A stretch of DNA of 14,819 bases. Source: Piscirickettsiaceae bacterium. Its GTDB lineage: Bacteria > Pseudomonadota > Gammaproteobacteria > Nitrosococcales > Methylophagaceae. The notes below the pieces were generated by a model. It did no database searches and had not been told where the DNA came from. It was given only the letters and a program-made list of their open reading frames with translations. The translations under genes were made by a program, and so were the position numbers. The stretch lies in assembly GCA_030627065.1 (NCBI GenBank), contig DAOUSV010000021.1, positions 1 through 14,819 on the forward strand, given 5' to 3'. Shown here in pieces: positions 7,491-14,819 of the stretch; positions within the stretch are counted from its first letter, which is position 1, and each line of letters starts with the position of its first letter.

Positions 7491-7527
7491 AAAAAGGCCG
7501 CTGTATTATTAATACAGCGGCCTTTTT
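7491..7527. terminator. Bidirectional rho-independent terminator between glgB and pgi
   Basis: Bases 7491-7507 and 7511-7527 are perfect inverted repeats of 17 bp (AAAAAGGCCGCTGTATT and its complement) around a 3-base loop. The stem has a GC-rich core (GGCCGC). It ends in a T-run on the plus strand (7523-7527) and, on the minus strand, in a T-run from the A-tract at 7491-7495 and upstream As. The genes on both sides converge on it, so it can end glgB transcripts and the long pgi-side operon. Bases 7444-7490 before it hold nothing recognisable. Confidence 0.93.
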
Positions 7528-7546
7528 AGTTTTACCTATGTTAATT

Positions 7547-9184
7547 CTATTTTCTTATCTCTCTAATCAACTTAATTAAGTTCGTTGTAGAACTATCATG
7601 GGCCGCAATATCGCCATCACCTTTCAAATCAGGCCAAATAGCTTTCGCTAATTGTTTACCTAGTTCGACTCCCCATTGATCGAATGAGTTAATGTTCCAA
7701 ATTACACCTTGAACAAAGACTTTATGCTCATACAAAGCAACAAGTTTACCTAACATCTCAGGTGTTAATTTTGAGAATAGTAAGGTATTGCTGGGGCGAT
7801 TACCTGGGAATACTTTATGTGGTAATAATGCTTCAAGTTCCGAACCTTCAAAGCCATCTTTTACTAATTCCGCACGTACTTCTTCCGCATTTTTACCTTT
7901 CATCAAGGCTTCTGATTGTGCCAAACCATTGGCCAATAAAATAGACTGATGATCTACTTCTGGATAGTGGCTATTGACTGGCAATACAAAATCAACAGGA
8001 ATAAGCTGTGTCCCTTGATGAATCAGTTGGAAATACGCATGCTGTCCATTTGTACCCGGAGTACCCCAAATAACAGGTCCTGTTTTATAGCTAAGACGCT
8101 GTCCTTCACGGTTAGTTACTTTACCGTTACTTTCCATATCCAATTGCTGCATATGACTAGGAAAGCGAGCTAAAGAATGATCGTAAGGCACTATCGCATG
8201 TGTTTGTGAACCAAAGAAATTGATATACCACACGCCTAACAAGCCCATGATCACCGGAATATTCTTTTCTAGTGGCGCAGTACGAAAATGATTATCCATG
8301 TCATGAGCACCATCTAATAGGCGTTCAAAATTATCGATACCGACATACAAAGCAATCGGTAGACCAATCGCACTCCATAGTGAATAACGACCACCAACCC
8401 AGTCCCAAATTTCAAACATATTGGCAGTATCAATACCAAATTTAGCTACTGCTTCAGCATTGGTAGAAACTGCAACAAAATGTTTCTCCACATCTTCTTG
8501 TTGAGCTGATTGCAAGAACCAGGCTCTTGCTGATTCGGCATTGGTCAACGTTTCTTGTGTGGTAAATGTTTTTGATGCGACGACAAATAAAGTTGTTTCT
8601 GGATCTAATATCTCTAATGTTGTACTTAAATCAGTACCATCTACATTCGATACGAAATGAACACTTAAACCATCGATTTTATAAGGTTCTAATGCATCAC
8701 AGATCATGGCAGGGCCTAAATCAGAGCCACCAATACCGACATTAACAATATCCGTAATCTTTTTACCTGTATAACCCAGCCATTCACCATTATGAACTTG
8801 ATTACAAAATGTTTTCATCTGTGCCAATACTGCATTAATGGCAGGCATTACATCTTCACCATCAACCATAACTGGGGTATTGCTGCGATTACGTAATGCG
8901 GTGTGTAGTACAGCACGGCCCTCGGTATTATTGATCGCCTCGCCCGTAAACATGCGTTCAGTCCAACCTGACATATCCACTGAATTTGCTAGAGAAAACA
9001 GCTTTTTCATGGTTTCTTTAGTAATACGGTTCTTTGAGTAATCAAGCAACAGACTACCGCAACGTACGGTGAAACGGTCAAAACGACCGGAATCTAAAAC
9101 AAACTCTTCACGCATTGACGTGTATTTTAGATCAGAATAGTGCCGCTCTAAAGATTGCCATTCAGGTGTATTTAAAGGTGTCAT
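7547..9184 (-). CDS. pgi: Glucose-6-phosphate isomerase
   Basis: Pgi interconverts fructose-6-phosphate and glucose-6-phosphate in the cytoplasm. The 545-residue protein matches the E. coli-type enzyme (549). The sugar-phosphate-binding segments NVGIGGSDLGP (148-158) and SKTFTTQET (204-212) are present, as are the family signature DWVGGRYSLWSAIGLP (261-276) and the catalytic residues E351 (QLDMESNGK), H382 (GTNGQHAYFQLIH) and K510 (VELGKQLA). The ATG at 9182-9184 has GAAGAG about 4-5 nt upstream and follows the hisS stop by 15 nt, so it is probably the last gene of the hisS operon. It lies tail to tail with glgB across the terminator at 7491-7527. Proximity to the glycogen genes suggests a supply role toward glucose-6-phosphate and then glucose-1-phosphate, but no phosphoglucomutase gene is in the window. 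Confidence 0.97.
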   Translation of the reverse strand: MTPLNTPEWQSLERHYSDLKYTSMREEFVLDSGRFDRFTVRCGSLLLDYSKNRITKETMKKLFSLANSVDMSGWTERMFTGEAINNTEGRAVLHTALRNRSNTPVMVDGEDVMPAINAVLAQMKTFCNQVHNGEWLGYTGKKITDIVNVGIGGSDLGPAMICDALEPYKIDGLSVHFVSNVDGTDLSTTLEILDPETTLFVVASKTFTTQETLTNAESARAWFLQSAQQEDVEKHFVAVSTNAEAVAKFGIDTANMFEIWDWVGGRYSLWSAIGLPIALYVGIDNFERLLDGAHDMDNHFRTAPLEKNIPVIMGLLGVWYINFFGSQTHAIVPYDHSLARFPSHMQQLDMESNGKVTNREGQRLSYKTGPVIWGTPGTNGQHAYFQLIHQGTQLIPVDFVLPVNSHYPEVDHQSILLANGLAQSEALMKGKNAEEVRAELVKDGFEGSELEALLPHKVFPGNRPSNTLLFSKLTPEMLGKLVALYEHKVFVQGVIWNINSFDQWGVELGKQLAKAIWPDLKGDGDIAAHDSSTTNLIKLIREIRK

Positions 9185-9199
9185 AAAACTCTTCTATTT

Positions 9200-10456
9200 T
9201 TATTGTTTTAGATAATCTACTAACGCATTCCAAGCAATCGTTTCTTGCTCGCCCGTTGCCATGGTTTTCACGCCAATCACTTGTTGAGCAATTTCATCAT
9301 CACCAAGAATCAGTGTCCAACGTGCACCACTACGATCTGCGCGTTTAAATTGGCTTTTAAAACTACCACCACCACAGTGGCTAATCAACTTCAATTGTGG
9401 AATTTGATCGCGTAACAGCTCTGCTAATAGTGCCGCTTGTTTTGCCGCAGCGTCACCCACAGCAACGATATACACATCAACTTTCTCGATAGCAGGCAAA
9501 GCATCAGTTGCTTCGAGTAAGGATATCAAACGTTCAATACCAATAGCGAAACCAATTGCTGTTGCGCCTTTTCCACCCAGTTGAGACACTAGTCCATCAT
9601 AGCGTCCACCAGCACAAATTGTACCTTGAGAACCGAGTTGATCCGTTACCCATTCAAATACTGTTTTTCCATAATAATCCAATCCACGAACTAATCTTGG
9701 GTTAATTTCATAGCGAATACCAGCACCATCCAAGCTTCCACATAAAATATCAAACTCTTGTCGAGATTCATCATCAAGGTGTTCAATCAGTTTAGGTGCG
9801 GCATCATTTAGTGCCTGCATTTTAGGATTTTTACTGTCTAAAATACGCAAAGGATTAGAGTGTAAACGTCGTTGACTATCTTCGTCTAATTCATCTTGAT
9901 GTGCTTCAAAATAGGCGATCAAGACCTCACGATAAGCTAATCGTGCTTCTGTCGAACCCAGTGAATTTATTTGTAATGTTGCTCCAGTTAGACCTAATAC
10001 TTTCCAGATCCGAGCTGTTATAAAAATCATTTCAGCATCAATATCAGGGCCACTAAAGCCATAGGCTTCGACACCCAATTGATGAAACTGACGATAGCGC
10101 CCTTTTTGAGGACGTTCATGACGAAACATTGGCCCCATATACCAAAGGCGTTGTGTTTGATTAAGCATGCCATTTTGCATTGCTGCACGCACACAACCGG
10201 CAGTGCCTTCTGGTCGTAAGGTTAATTTATCACCATTACGATCTTCAAAGGTATACATTTCCTTTTCAACAATATCCGTTACTTCACCGATAGAACGGCA
10301 AAATAGCTCTGTTTTCTCAACAATAGGAAACCGAATTTCTTGGTAACCATAACTAGCAAGTACTTGCTTAAGTGCAGATTCAACTGCCTGCCAATAAGGT
10401 GTTACTTCAGGGAGAATGTCATTCATGCCCCGAATCGAACGGATAGTCTCTGCCAC
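9200..10456 (-). CDS. hisS: Histidyl-tRNA synthetase
   Basis: HisRS charges tRNA-His. The 418-residue class II synthetase shows the N-terminal IRGMNDILPE (8-17), motif 2 MGPMFRHERPQKGRYRQF (107-124) and the histidine-specific signatures GLDYYGKTVFEW (258-269) and CAGGRYDGLV (281-290). Motif 3 is AIGFAIGIERL (300-310). The C-terminal anticodon-binding domain covers about 325-418. The start codon is GTG (10454-10456), giving the usual MAxxIxxIRGMND beginning; the next ATG would remove conserved residues. It begins 2 nt after the ispG stop, with AGGA inside the end of ispG, 12 nt upstream. In many gammaproteobacteria the next gene is yfgM followed by bamB and der; here pgi follows instead. Confidence 0.97.
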   Translation of the reverse strand: MAETIRSIRGMNDILPEVTPYWQAVESALKQVLASYGYQEIRFPIVEKTELFCRSIGEVTDIVEKEMYTFEDRNGDKLTLRPEGTAGCVRAAMQNGMLNQTQRLWYMGPMFRHERPQKGRYRQFHQLGVEAYGFSGPDIDAEMIFITARIWKVLGLTGATLQINSLGSTEARLAYREVLIAYFEAHQDELDEDSQRRLHSNPLRILDSKNPKMQALNDAAPKLIEHLDDESRQEFDILCGSLDGAGIRYEINPRLVRGLDYYGKTVFEWVTDQLGSQGTICAGGRYDGLVSQLGGKGATAIGFAIGIERLISLLEATDALPAIEKVDVYIVAVGDAAAKQAALLAELLRDQIPQLKLISHCGGGSFKSQFKRADRSGARWTLILGDDEIAQQVIGVKTMATGEQETIAWNALVDYLKQ

Positions 10457-10458
10457 GC

Positions 10459-11583
10459 TTAACTTATGTCCTTTATAGGGATGATTGTTTCTGGATGATC
10501 TACATTTTTCTGACGTTCAATTCTCGCTCGAATCTCCCGCTCTAACTCATCAACAATTGTTTCATTGCTCACTTTATGATTGGGTTTACCATCCACATAA
10601 AGTAAGTTTGGCTCACCACCGGTTAAACCGATCGCGGCTTCTTTTGCTTCACCTGGTCCATTAACGATACAACCAATCACGGCGACATCCATCGGTTCTA
10701 AAATCCCTTCCAGGCGATTTTCCAACTCGTTTACTACCGATATAACATCAAACTGCTGGCGAGAACACGATGGACAGGCAATAAGGTTAATACCTTTATT
10801 TCTGATGCGTAAACTTTTTAAAATATCGAAACCAACGCGAATTTCTTCAACAGGATCTGCAGCAAGTGATACTCGGATAGTATCGCCGATACCTTGCGAA
10901 AGAAGCATGCCTAAACCAATGGCTGATTTAACTGAACCAGAACGTAATCCACCGGCTTCGGTAATACCAAGATGTAATGGCTGTTCTATCTGACTTGCTA
11001 GTTTCTGATAAGCATTCACCGTCATAAAAACATCAGACGCCTTCAAACTCACTTTGAATTCTTGATAATTTAAGCGATCAAGAATATCTATATGGCGTAA
11101 TGCAGATTCAACAATCGCATCAGATGTCGGTTCGCCGTATTTCTTTTGTAGATCTTTTTCGAGTGAACCGGCATTAACACCGATACGAATAGGAATACCA
11201 TGATCACGCGCACTATCAATAACAGCTCTAACTCGATCTTCTCGACCAATATTACCCGGATTAATACGCAAGCAATCTACGCCTAATTCGGCAACACGTA
11301 ATGCAATTTTATAGTCAAAATGAATATCTGCAATTAATGGAATATCGACACGTTGCTTGATCTTACCAAAAGCTTCTGCCGCATCCATCGAAGGCACAGA
11401 CACTCGCACAATATCAGCGCCCACATTTTGTAATGCCGTTATCTGAGCCACAGTGGCTTCGACATCACACGTTTCGGTATTAGTCATGCTTTGTACAGCA
11501 ATCGGGGCATCACCACCGATAGGTACATTGCCCACCATGATCTGGCGTGATTTTCGTCTTATAATCGAAGATTCATCTGACAT
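10459..11583 (-). CDS. ispG: (E)-4-hydroxy-3-methylbut-2-enyl-diphosphate synthase
   Basis: IspG (GcpE) carries out the penultimate step of the MEP isoprenoid pathway, converting the cyclic diphosphate MEcPP to HMBPP with a [4Fe-4S] cluster. The protein has 374 residues (E. coli 372). An N-terminal TIM barrel holds SMTNTETCDV (32-41) and RINPGNIG (106-113). The cluster ligands C270 and C273 (CPSC), C305 (CIVNGPGEA) and E312 match E. coli numbering. The ATG (11581-11583) directly abuts the TAA of rodZ (11584-11586) without a spacer. A GGAG within rodZ lies 11 nt upstream, so translation is probably coupled. Its presence shows the organism makes isoprenoids by the MEP route. Confidence 0.97.
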   Translation of the reverse strand: MSDESSIIRRKSRQIMVGNVPIGGDAPIAVQSMTNTETCDVEATVAQITALQNVGADIVRVSVPSMDAAEAFGKIKQRVDIPLIADIHFDYKIALRVAELGVDCLRINPGNIGREDRVRAVIDSARDHGIPIRIGVNAGSLEKDLQKKYGEPTSDAIVESALRHIDILDRLNYQEFKVSLKASDVFMTVNAYQKLASQIEQPLHLGITEAGGLRSGSVKSAIGLGMLLSQGIGDTIRVSLAADPVEEIRVGFDILKSLRIRNKGINLIACPSCSRQQFDVISVVNELENRLEGILEPMDVAVIGCIVNGPGEAKEAAIGLTGGEPNLLYVDGKPNHKVSNETIVDELEREIRARIERQKNVDHPETIIPIKDIS

Positions 11584-12483
11584 TTAAAGAGTAACTCCCA
11601 AACTAAATCGAGCAACATCAGCCTTTATATTGGCTTCTATATCAATTTTTTCATCATTATACTTAACGGTAACGCCAGCAGCATGACCTAATAAAACTGC
11701 TAACGGCGGTCGACCGGATAATACAAGTTTCTTACCAGCTGTCATTATCTTATTGACCAATACCAGTCCGTCAGCATCAACAACTTCAACCCAACTTTCT
11801 TCAATAAATTGTAGTTCAATAACAACATTTTCTACCACCAACTCATTGGTCTCCGCTTCGCTTGGAATGTTTAACTGAGTTTGAGGCTCAAAAACGTGCT
11901 CATCCAAGTTAACCGACTCATCGCTAACATGCTGTTCAATATCAACATTCGTCTCACGACTTTCAATACTAAGCTGTTCACTCTCCGGCTCGGATAAGGG
12001 TTCAACAACACTTGAACTAAACGCATCGACAGCCTCTTCCTCTTTCATTACCTCGACTTGCTGTTCACTTTTCACTTCGATAGGAGCCTGCCATTGCTGA
12101 TAAGAAAATCCTATAACGATAAAGACTATCCCCACTAGGAGGAAAGGCACTAATCGAGATTGATTCTGAGCTGTCACTTTCTGAGGATATGTTTGTACCA
12201 GCTCCTCTGTCTTATACTCAATATTAAATGCAGCTAATAACTCCTCTTTAGGCAGAGCTAAAAAGTTAACATAACTAGAAAGGTAGCCCCGCGCATAAGC
12301 ACGACCATGTAACTTATCCCACTGATTAGTTTCTAAATAAGTAATTGATTCTTTTGTTAATCGTAACTGTGCGGCTACTTCAGAAATTGTGATTTTCTTT
12401 GCTTCGCGCGCTTGTTTTAGTTGGTGCCCAACAGTGAGTACAGTTTCAACTGTTGTACTATCATCACTTTTCGTTTCGCTCAT
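11584..12483 (-). CDS. rodZ: RodZ-like cell-shape protein with N-terminal helix-turn-helix
   Basis: RodZ links the MreB cytoskeleton to the cell envelope and helps keep rod shape. Numbered from the ATG at 12481-12483 (299 residues), a RodZ-type helix-turn-helix domain spans about 18-75 (GHQLKQAREAKKITISEVA). A single membrane segment follows at about 111-127 (LVPFLLVGIVFIVIGF). Next come a glutamate-rich linker of roughly 80 residues (about 136-218) and a C-terminal beta domain (about 222-292; ELQFIEESWVEVVDADG), expected in the periplasm. The open frame can also start at TTG (12487-12489), which overlaps the pilW stop by 4 bases. GAGGAG at 12494-12499 is 4 nt from the TTG but 10 nt from the ATG, so I favour ATG. 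The context rlmN-pilW-rodZ-ispG is the classic one. Confidence 0.92.
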   Translation of the reverse strand: MSETKSDDSTTVETVLTVGHQLKQAREAKKITISEVAAQLRLTKESITYLETNQWDKLHGRAYARGYLSSYVNFLALPKEELLAAFNIEYKTEELVQTYPQKVTAQNQSRLVPFLLVGIVFIVIGFSYQQWQAPIEVKSEQQVEVMKEEEAVDAFSSSVVEPLSEPESEQLSIESRETNVDIEQHVSDESVNLDEHVFEPQTQLNIPSEAETNELVVENVVIELQFIEESWVEVVDADGLVLVNKIMTAGKKLVLSGRPPLAVLLGHAAGVTVKYNDEKIDIEANIKADVARFSLGVTL

Positions 12484-12485
12484 AC

Positions 12486-13241
12486 TCAATATTCTCCTCT
12501 TCGTACTTGTTGAGCTTGCTCAGAGTCAGGAAACTTTCCTTTTAACAAAAGGATATGACTAGCTACTTCATTATCGTTACCTATTTGGTTACCTAGTTGT
12601 ATTGCAATAAACAAAGATTGAGGAGTCCAAAGAGCAACAGACTTATATCGTTTCATATACGATTTTGCTTTTGTGTAATCTTGTTGCTTATAACTAATAT
12701 CGGCTAAATGAAGTAATGACTTAGCCATATTTGGATTAATTTGCAAGGCTTTGTGAAAATGCGCTTCTGCACGCACAAGATCAGGGATACGGCTCACACA
12801 TAAGCCTGCATTCTCTATCGCTTGAGCAGGACTTCTATATAAGGGGTTCTTTATGGCTAATAGAAAGTGTTTCTCAGATTCATCATACTGCTCTTGTTGA
12901 CACAAAAACACACCATAATTATTGTGCGCTTCAGAATAGCTTGGCGCACGACTAATCGACTCTTTAAAATGCTTTTCCGCCTTATCCATCACGCCTAAAC
13001 GCTGGTATAACAAGGCAATGGTATTGTGTGTGCTCGGTAAATTTGGATCTTGCTTTAAGGATTTCTCTAATTTTTCTAGTGCGACAACATAATCGCCACG
13101 TTGCATATAATTCAAGCCAAGGCGCATATTAATTTCTGCGGCTTTTGGATCGGGAGCAACATGCTGCTGAGGTCTCGTGCCTCCTTGTTGGCAAGCACTT
13201 AAAAATAAGATCGTGATGCTAAATATTAAAACTCTGCTCAT
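12486..13241 (-). CDS. pilW: Type IV pilus biogenesis lipoprotein PilW/PilF (TPR protein)
   Basis: PilF/PilW-family proteins are outer-membrane lipoproteins needed to assemble or stabilise the PilQ secretin of type IV pili. The 251-residue protein begins with a lipoprotein signal peptide, MSRVLIFSITILFLSACQ, whose lipobox LSAC puts the lipidated cysteine at C17. The mature part is a run of tetratricopeptide repeats (about 35-68, 69-102, 103-136, a degenerate one at 140-170, and 173-206), with typical Y..LG.Y..A...F..A positions. Length matches Pseudomonas PilF (about 252). The ATG overlaps the rlmN stop as ATGA (13238-13241), with AGGCGG about 8 nt upstream, and the gene sits between rlmN and rodZ as in Pseudomonas. 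Other pilus genes are not in the window, so function rests on family and position. Confidence 0.9.
   Translation of the reverse strand: MSRVLIFSITILFLSACQQGGTRPQQHVAPDPKAAEINMRLGLNYMQRGDYVVALEKLEKSLKQDPNLPSTHNTIALLYQRLGVMDKAEKHFKESISRAPSYSEAHNNYGVFLCQQEQYDESEKHFLLAIKNPLYRSPAQAIENAGLCVSRIPDLVRAEAHFHKALQINPNMAKSLLHLADISYKQQDYTKAKSYMKRYKSVALWTPQSLFIAIQLGNQIGNDNEVASHILLLKGKFPDSEQAQQVRRGEY
12494..12499 (-). promoter_or_regulatory. Ribosome binding site of rodZ
   Basis: GAGGAG within the last codons of pilW is the strongest Shine-Dalgarno match in the right-hand operon. It is 10 nt from the ATG at 12481-12483 and 4 nt from the alternative TTG at 12487-12489. The ATG is favoured by codon type, though the spacing does not fully settle the choice. 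Confidence 0.6.
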
Positions 13242-14332
13242 GATGCTACCGCCTTTGCTTGTGCAATTTTTTGTGTTCGCTTAGTACGGTCTTGCACTTC
13301 ACCCGCTAATTGACCGCAAGCTGCGACAATATCATCGCCCCGAGTTTTTCGAATCGTAGCAATTAATCCGGCATCAATCAATTGTTGTTTAAAACGCATT
13401 TGCACGGTTCTTGAAGAACATTGAAAATCCGTACCTGGGAATGGATTAAATGGAATTAAGTTAATTTTAACCGACAGGCCTTTTAAAATCCGTATCAAAT
13501 CATTACCGTCTTGTACGGAGTCATTCACGCCTTTCAGCAAGACATATTCAATTGTAATATGTCGTCGTTGCTCAACATCAATATAACGCTTACATGCCGC
13601 CAGCAATACAGCAATTGGGTATTTATCATTCAATGGGATAATCTTACTACGCAATTCGTCATTCGCTGCATGTAAGGATATCGCTAAACTAACATGACAA
13701 TCTTCACGCAGTTTATCAATCATCGGCACCATGCCCGATGTGCTCAATGTCACTCGTCGCCATGAAATGCCATAGGCTAAATCATCACGCATTAAATTCA
13801 TGGCTGAAATTACATTATCATAATTGGCTAACGGCTCGCCCATGCCCATCATTACGACATTGGTAACAACGCGATTACCTTTAGGATCTTTCCCTAAAGC
13901 CTCATTGGCTAACCATAATTGCCCGATAATTTCACTGGCAGTTAAATTACGATTAAAGCCTTGCTGGGCTGTAGAACAAAATGTACACGCTAAGGCACAG
14001 CCGACCTGTGATGATACACATAATGTGCCACGTCCATTTTCAGGTATATAAACTGTTTCAATTGAATTGCCGCAAGATAATTTAATGATCCACTTACGCG
14101 TGCCATCTTTTGAGATATGTTCTTGTACTATCTCTGGCGGTGTAACCTCAGCGATTTCTTCTAGCTTTTGTCGTAAGACTTTGCTCAAATTCGTCATTTC
14201 AGAAAAATCTACCACACGATACTGATGTATCCATTGCAATAACTGACGCACACGGAAAGGTTTCTCCCCTATTTCAGCAAAGAAACCTTCCAGACCTTTT
14301 AAGTCTAACCCTAATAGATTCGTACGCGACAT
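13238..14332 (-). CDS. rlmN: Dual-specificity 23S rRNA/tRNA adenine C2-methyltransferase, radical SAM
   Basis: RlmN methylates C2 of A2503 in 23S rRNA and A37 in some tRNAs. The 364-residue protein has the N-terminal helical domain (GEKPFRVRQLLQWIHQY, 22-38) and the radical-SAM cluster motif CALACTFC (C112, C116, C119). GMGEPLANYDNV is at 163-174, and the catalytic cysteine pair is C105 (TLCVSSQVGC) and C339 (AACGQLAGE). C105 lies seven residues before the cluster, as C118 does in E. coli. The ATG (14330-14332) is 15 nt downstream of ndk and only weakly marked by GAAG 11 nt upstream. The stop overlaps the pilW start by four bases. RlmN rather than Cfr is indicated by the housekeeping gene context. 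Confidence 0.96.
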   Translation of the reverse strand: MSRTNLLGLDLKGLEGFFAEIGEKPFRVRQLLQWIHQYRVVDFSEMTNLSKVLRQKLEEIAEVTPPEIVQEHISKDGTRKWIIKLSCGNSIETVYIPENGRGTLCVSSQVGCALACTFCSTAQQGFNRNLTASEIIGQLWLANEALGKDPKGNRVVTNVVMMGMGEPLANYDNVISAMNLMRDDLAYGISWRRVTLSTSGMVPMIDKLREDCHVSLAISLHAANDELRSKIIPLNDKYPIAVLLAACKRYIDVEQRRHITIEYVLLKGVNDSVQDGNDLIRILKGLSVKINLIPFNPFPGTDFQCSSRTVQMRFKQQLIDAGLIATIRKTRGDDIVAACGQLAGEVQDRTKRTQKIAQAKAVAS

Positions 14333-14347
14333 AATGCTATCGACTTC

Positions 14348-14779
14348 TTAACGAGTACGAGCGCAAAGTTGCTCTTCTGTGAAGAAGTAAGCAATTTCAC
14401 GGGCAGCACTTTCTGTTGAATCAGAACCATGCGCCGCATTTTCATCAATACTTGCAGCAAAATCAGCACGGATAGTACCAGCTTCAGCATCTGCAGGGTT
14501 TGTAGCACCCATTAAATCACGGTTTGTTAAAACAGCATTTTCGCCTTCTAACACTTGAATCATCACAGGACCTGATGTCATAAAGCTAACAAGTGCACCG
14601 AAGAAAGGACGTTCACTATGCTCAGCATAGAAGCCTTCAGCTTGTTCTTGTGTTAGGTGAGTCATACGTGCAGCGACAATGCTTAAGCCTGCTTTTTCAA
14701 AGCGTGAGTAGATGTCACCGATTACATTTTTTGCTACTGCATCTGGTTTGATGATAGAAATTGTACGTTCAATCGCCAT
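14348..14779 (-). CDS. ndk: Nucleoside diphosphate kinase
   Basis: Ndk moves the terminal phosphate from a nucleoside triphosphate to any nucleoside diphosphate through a phosphohistidine, balancing NTP and dNTP pools. The 143-residue protein is the standard bacterial length. It shows TISIIKPDAV (6-15), the RPFFGALVSFMTSGP segment (57-71), the NRDLMGATNP loop (86-95) and the active-site H117 in NAAHGSDS. The ATG (14777-14779) follows AAGGGA with a 6-nt spacer. It is the first gene of the minus-strand block in view. The next gene, rlmN, is 15 nt away, so ndk is probably the operon head or lies near it. Its promoter may begin within or beyond the last 40 bases of the window. Confidence 0.97.
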   Translation of the reverse strand: MAIERTISIIKPDAVAKNVIGDIYSRFEKAGLSIVAARMTHLTQEQAEGFYAEHSERPFFGALVSFMTSGPVMIQVLEGENAVLTNRDLMGATNPADAEAGTIRADFAASIDENAAHGSDSTESAAREIAYFFTEEQLCARTR

Positions 14780-14785
14780 TATTGT

Positions 14786-14791
14786 TCCCTT
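14786..14791 (-). promoter_or_regulatory. Ribosome binding site of ndk
   Basis: AAGGGA on the minus strand sits 6 nt before the ndk ATG. The remaining bases to the window end (14792-14819) are AT-rich, but no complete -10/-35 pair can be assigned there. Confidence 0.65.
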
Positions 14792-14819
14792 ATAGGTTTT
14801 AGAAGTTAAGTTTAAAACA

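Noticed and set aside
7762..8173. Plus-strand open frames of 60 and 74 codons opposite pgi
   Set aside because: They are antisense to catalytic parts of glucose-6-phosphate isomerase, with no start signals or recognisable motifs.
14311..14508. A 65-codon minus-strand frame overlapping the end of ndk and the start of rlmN
   Set aside because: It is a frame-shifted shadow of ndk with a leucine/valine/methionine-rich nonsense translation, and ndk itself is intact to its normal length, so it is not a frameshift fragment.
14792..14819. Promoter for ndk in the last bases of the window
   Set aside because: The stretch is AT-rich, but no hexamer pair with sensible spacing could be assigned; the promoter may lie beyond the window.
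1..14819. CRISPR arrays, tRNA or rRNA genes, insertion sequences, integrase or attachment sites
   Set aside because: Nearly the whole window is covered by conserved protein genes; the few gaps are 103 bases or less and contain no array-like repeats, transposase remnants or tRNA-like sequence.

Overview
This 14.8-kb window is ordinary, gene-dense chromosome from an AT-rich (about 40% GC by eye) gammaproteobacterium. The strongest evidence is the order ndk-rlmN-pilW/pilF-rodZ-ispG-hisS, all on the minus strand. Non-enteric gammaproteobacteria such as Pseudomonas have this order, and E. coli has it without the pilus gene. IspG cysteine positions and GlgB catalytic positions also match or nearly match E. 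coli numbering. A Piscirickettsiaceae/Methylophaga-like organism is a guess from base composition and gene content, not a demonstrated assignment. No phage, transposon, CRISPR or RNA gene is visible.

Layout. (1) Bases 1-389, plus strand: the 3' end of anmK (murein recycling), running in from outside. (2) Bases 365-5186, minus strand: a compact operon read right to left as glgC, a GH57 amylase/amylopullulanase-like gene, malQ and gcvH. Its genes overlap or lie 0-3 nt apart. (3) Bases 5187-5274: a short divergent promoter region. (4) Bases 5275-7443, plus strand: glgB. (5) Bases 7491-7527: a perfect 17-bp hairpin that can end transcription from both sides. (6) Bases 7547-14779, minus strand: a seven-gene block, ndk-rlmN-pilW-rodZ-ispG-hisS-pgi, with gaps of 15 nt or less and several stop/start overlaps.

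How the genes work together. GlgC makes ADP-glucose and GlgB adds alpha-1,6 branches. MalQ and the GH57 enzyme remodel or break down alpha-glucan in the cytoplasm. Pgi links fructose-6-phosphate to the glucose-6-phosphate that feeds this route. Glycogen synthase (glgA), phosphorylase (glgP), glgX and phosphoglucomutase are not in the window and must be elsewhere if the pathway is complete. The right-hand block mixes housekeeping functions: nucleotide balance, 23S rRNA/tRNA methylation, type IV pilus secretin assembly, cell shape, isoprenoid synthesis and tRNA-His charging.

I found no convincing undescribed system. The points most worth a second look are the GH57 enzyme embedded in a glycogen operon, the gcvH gene abutting malQ at its end, and the replacement of the usual bamB/der neighbourhood after hisS by pgi and glycogen genes.
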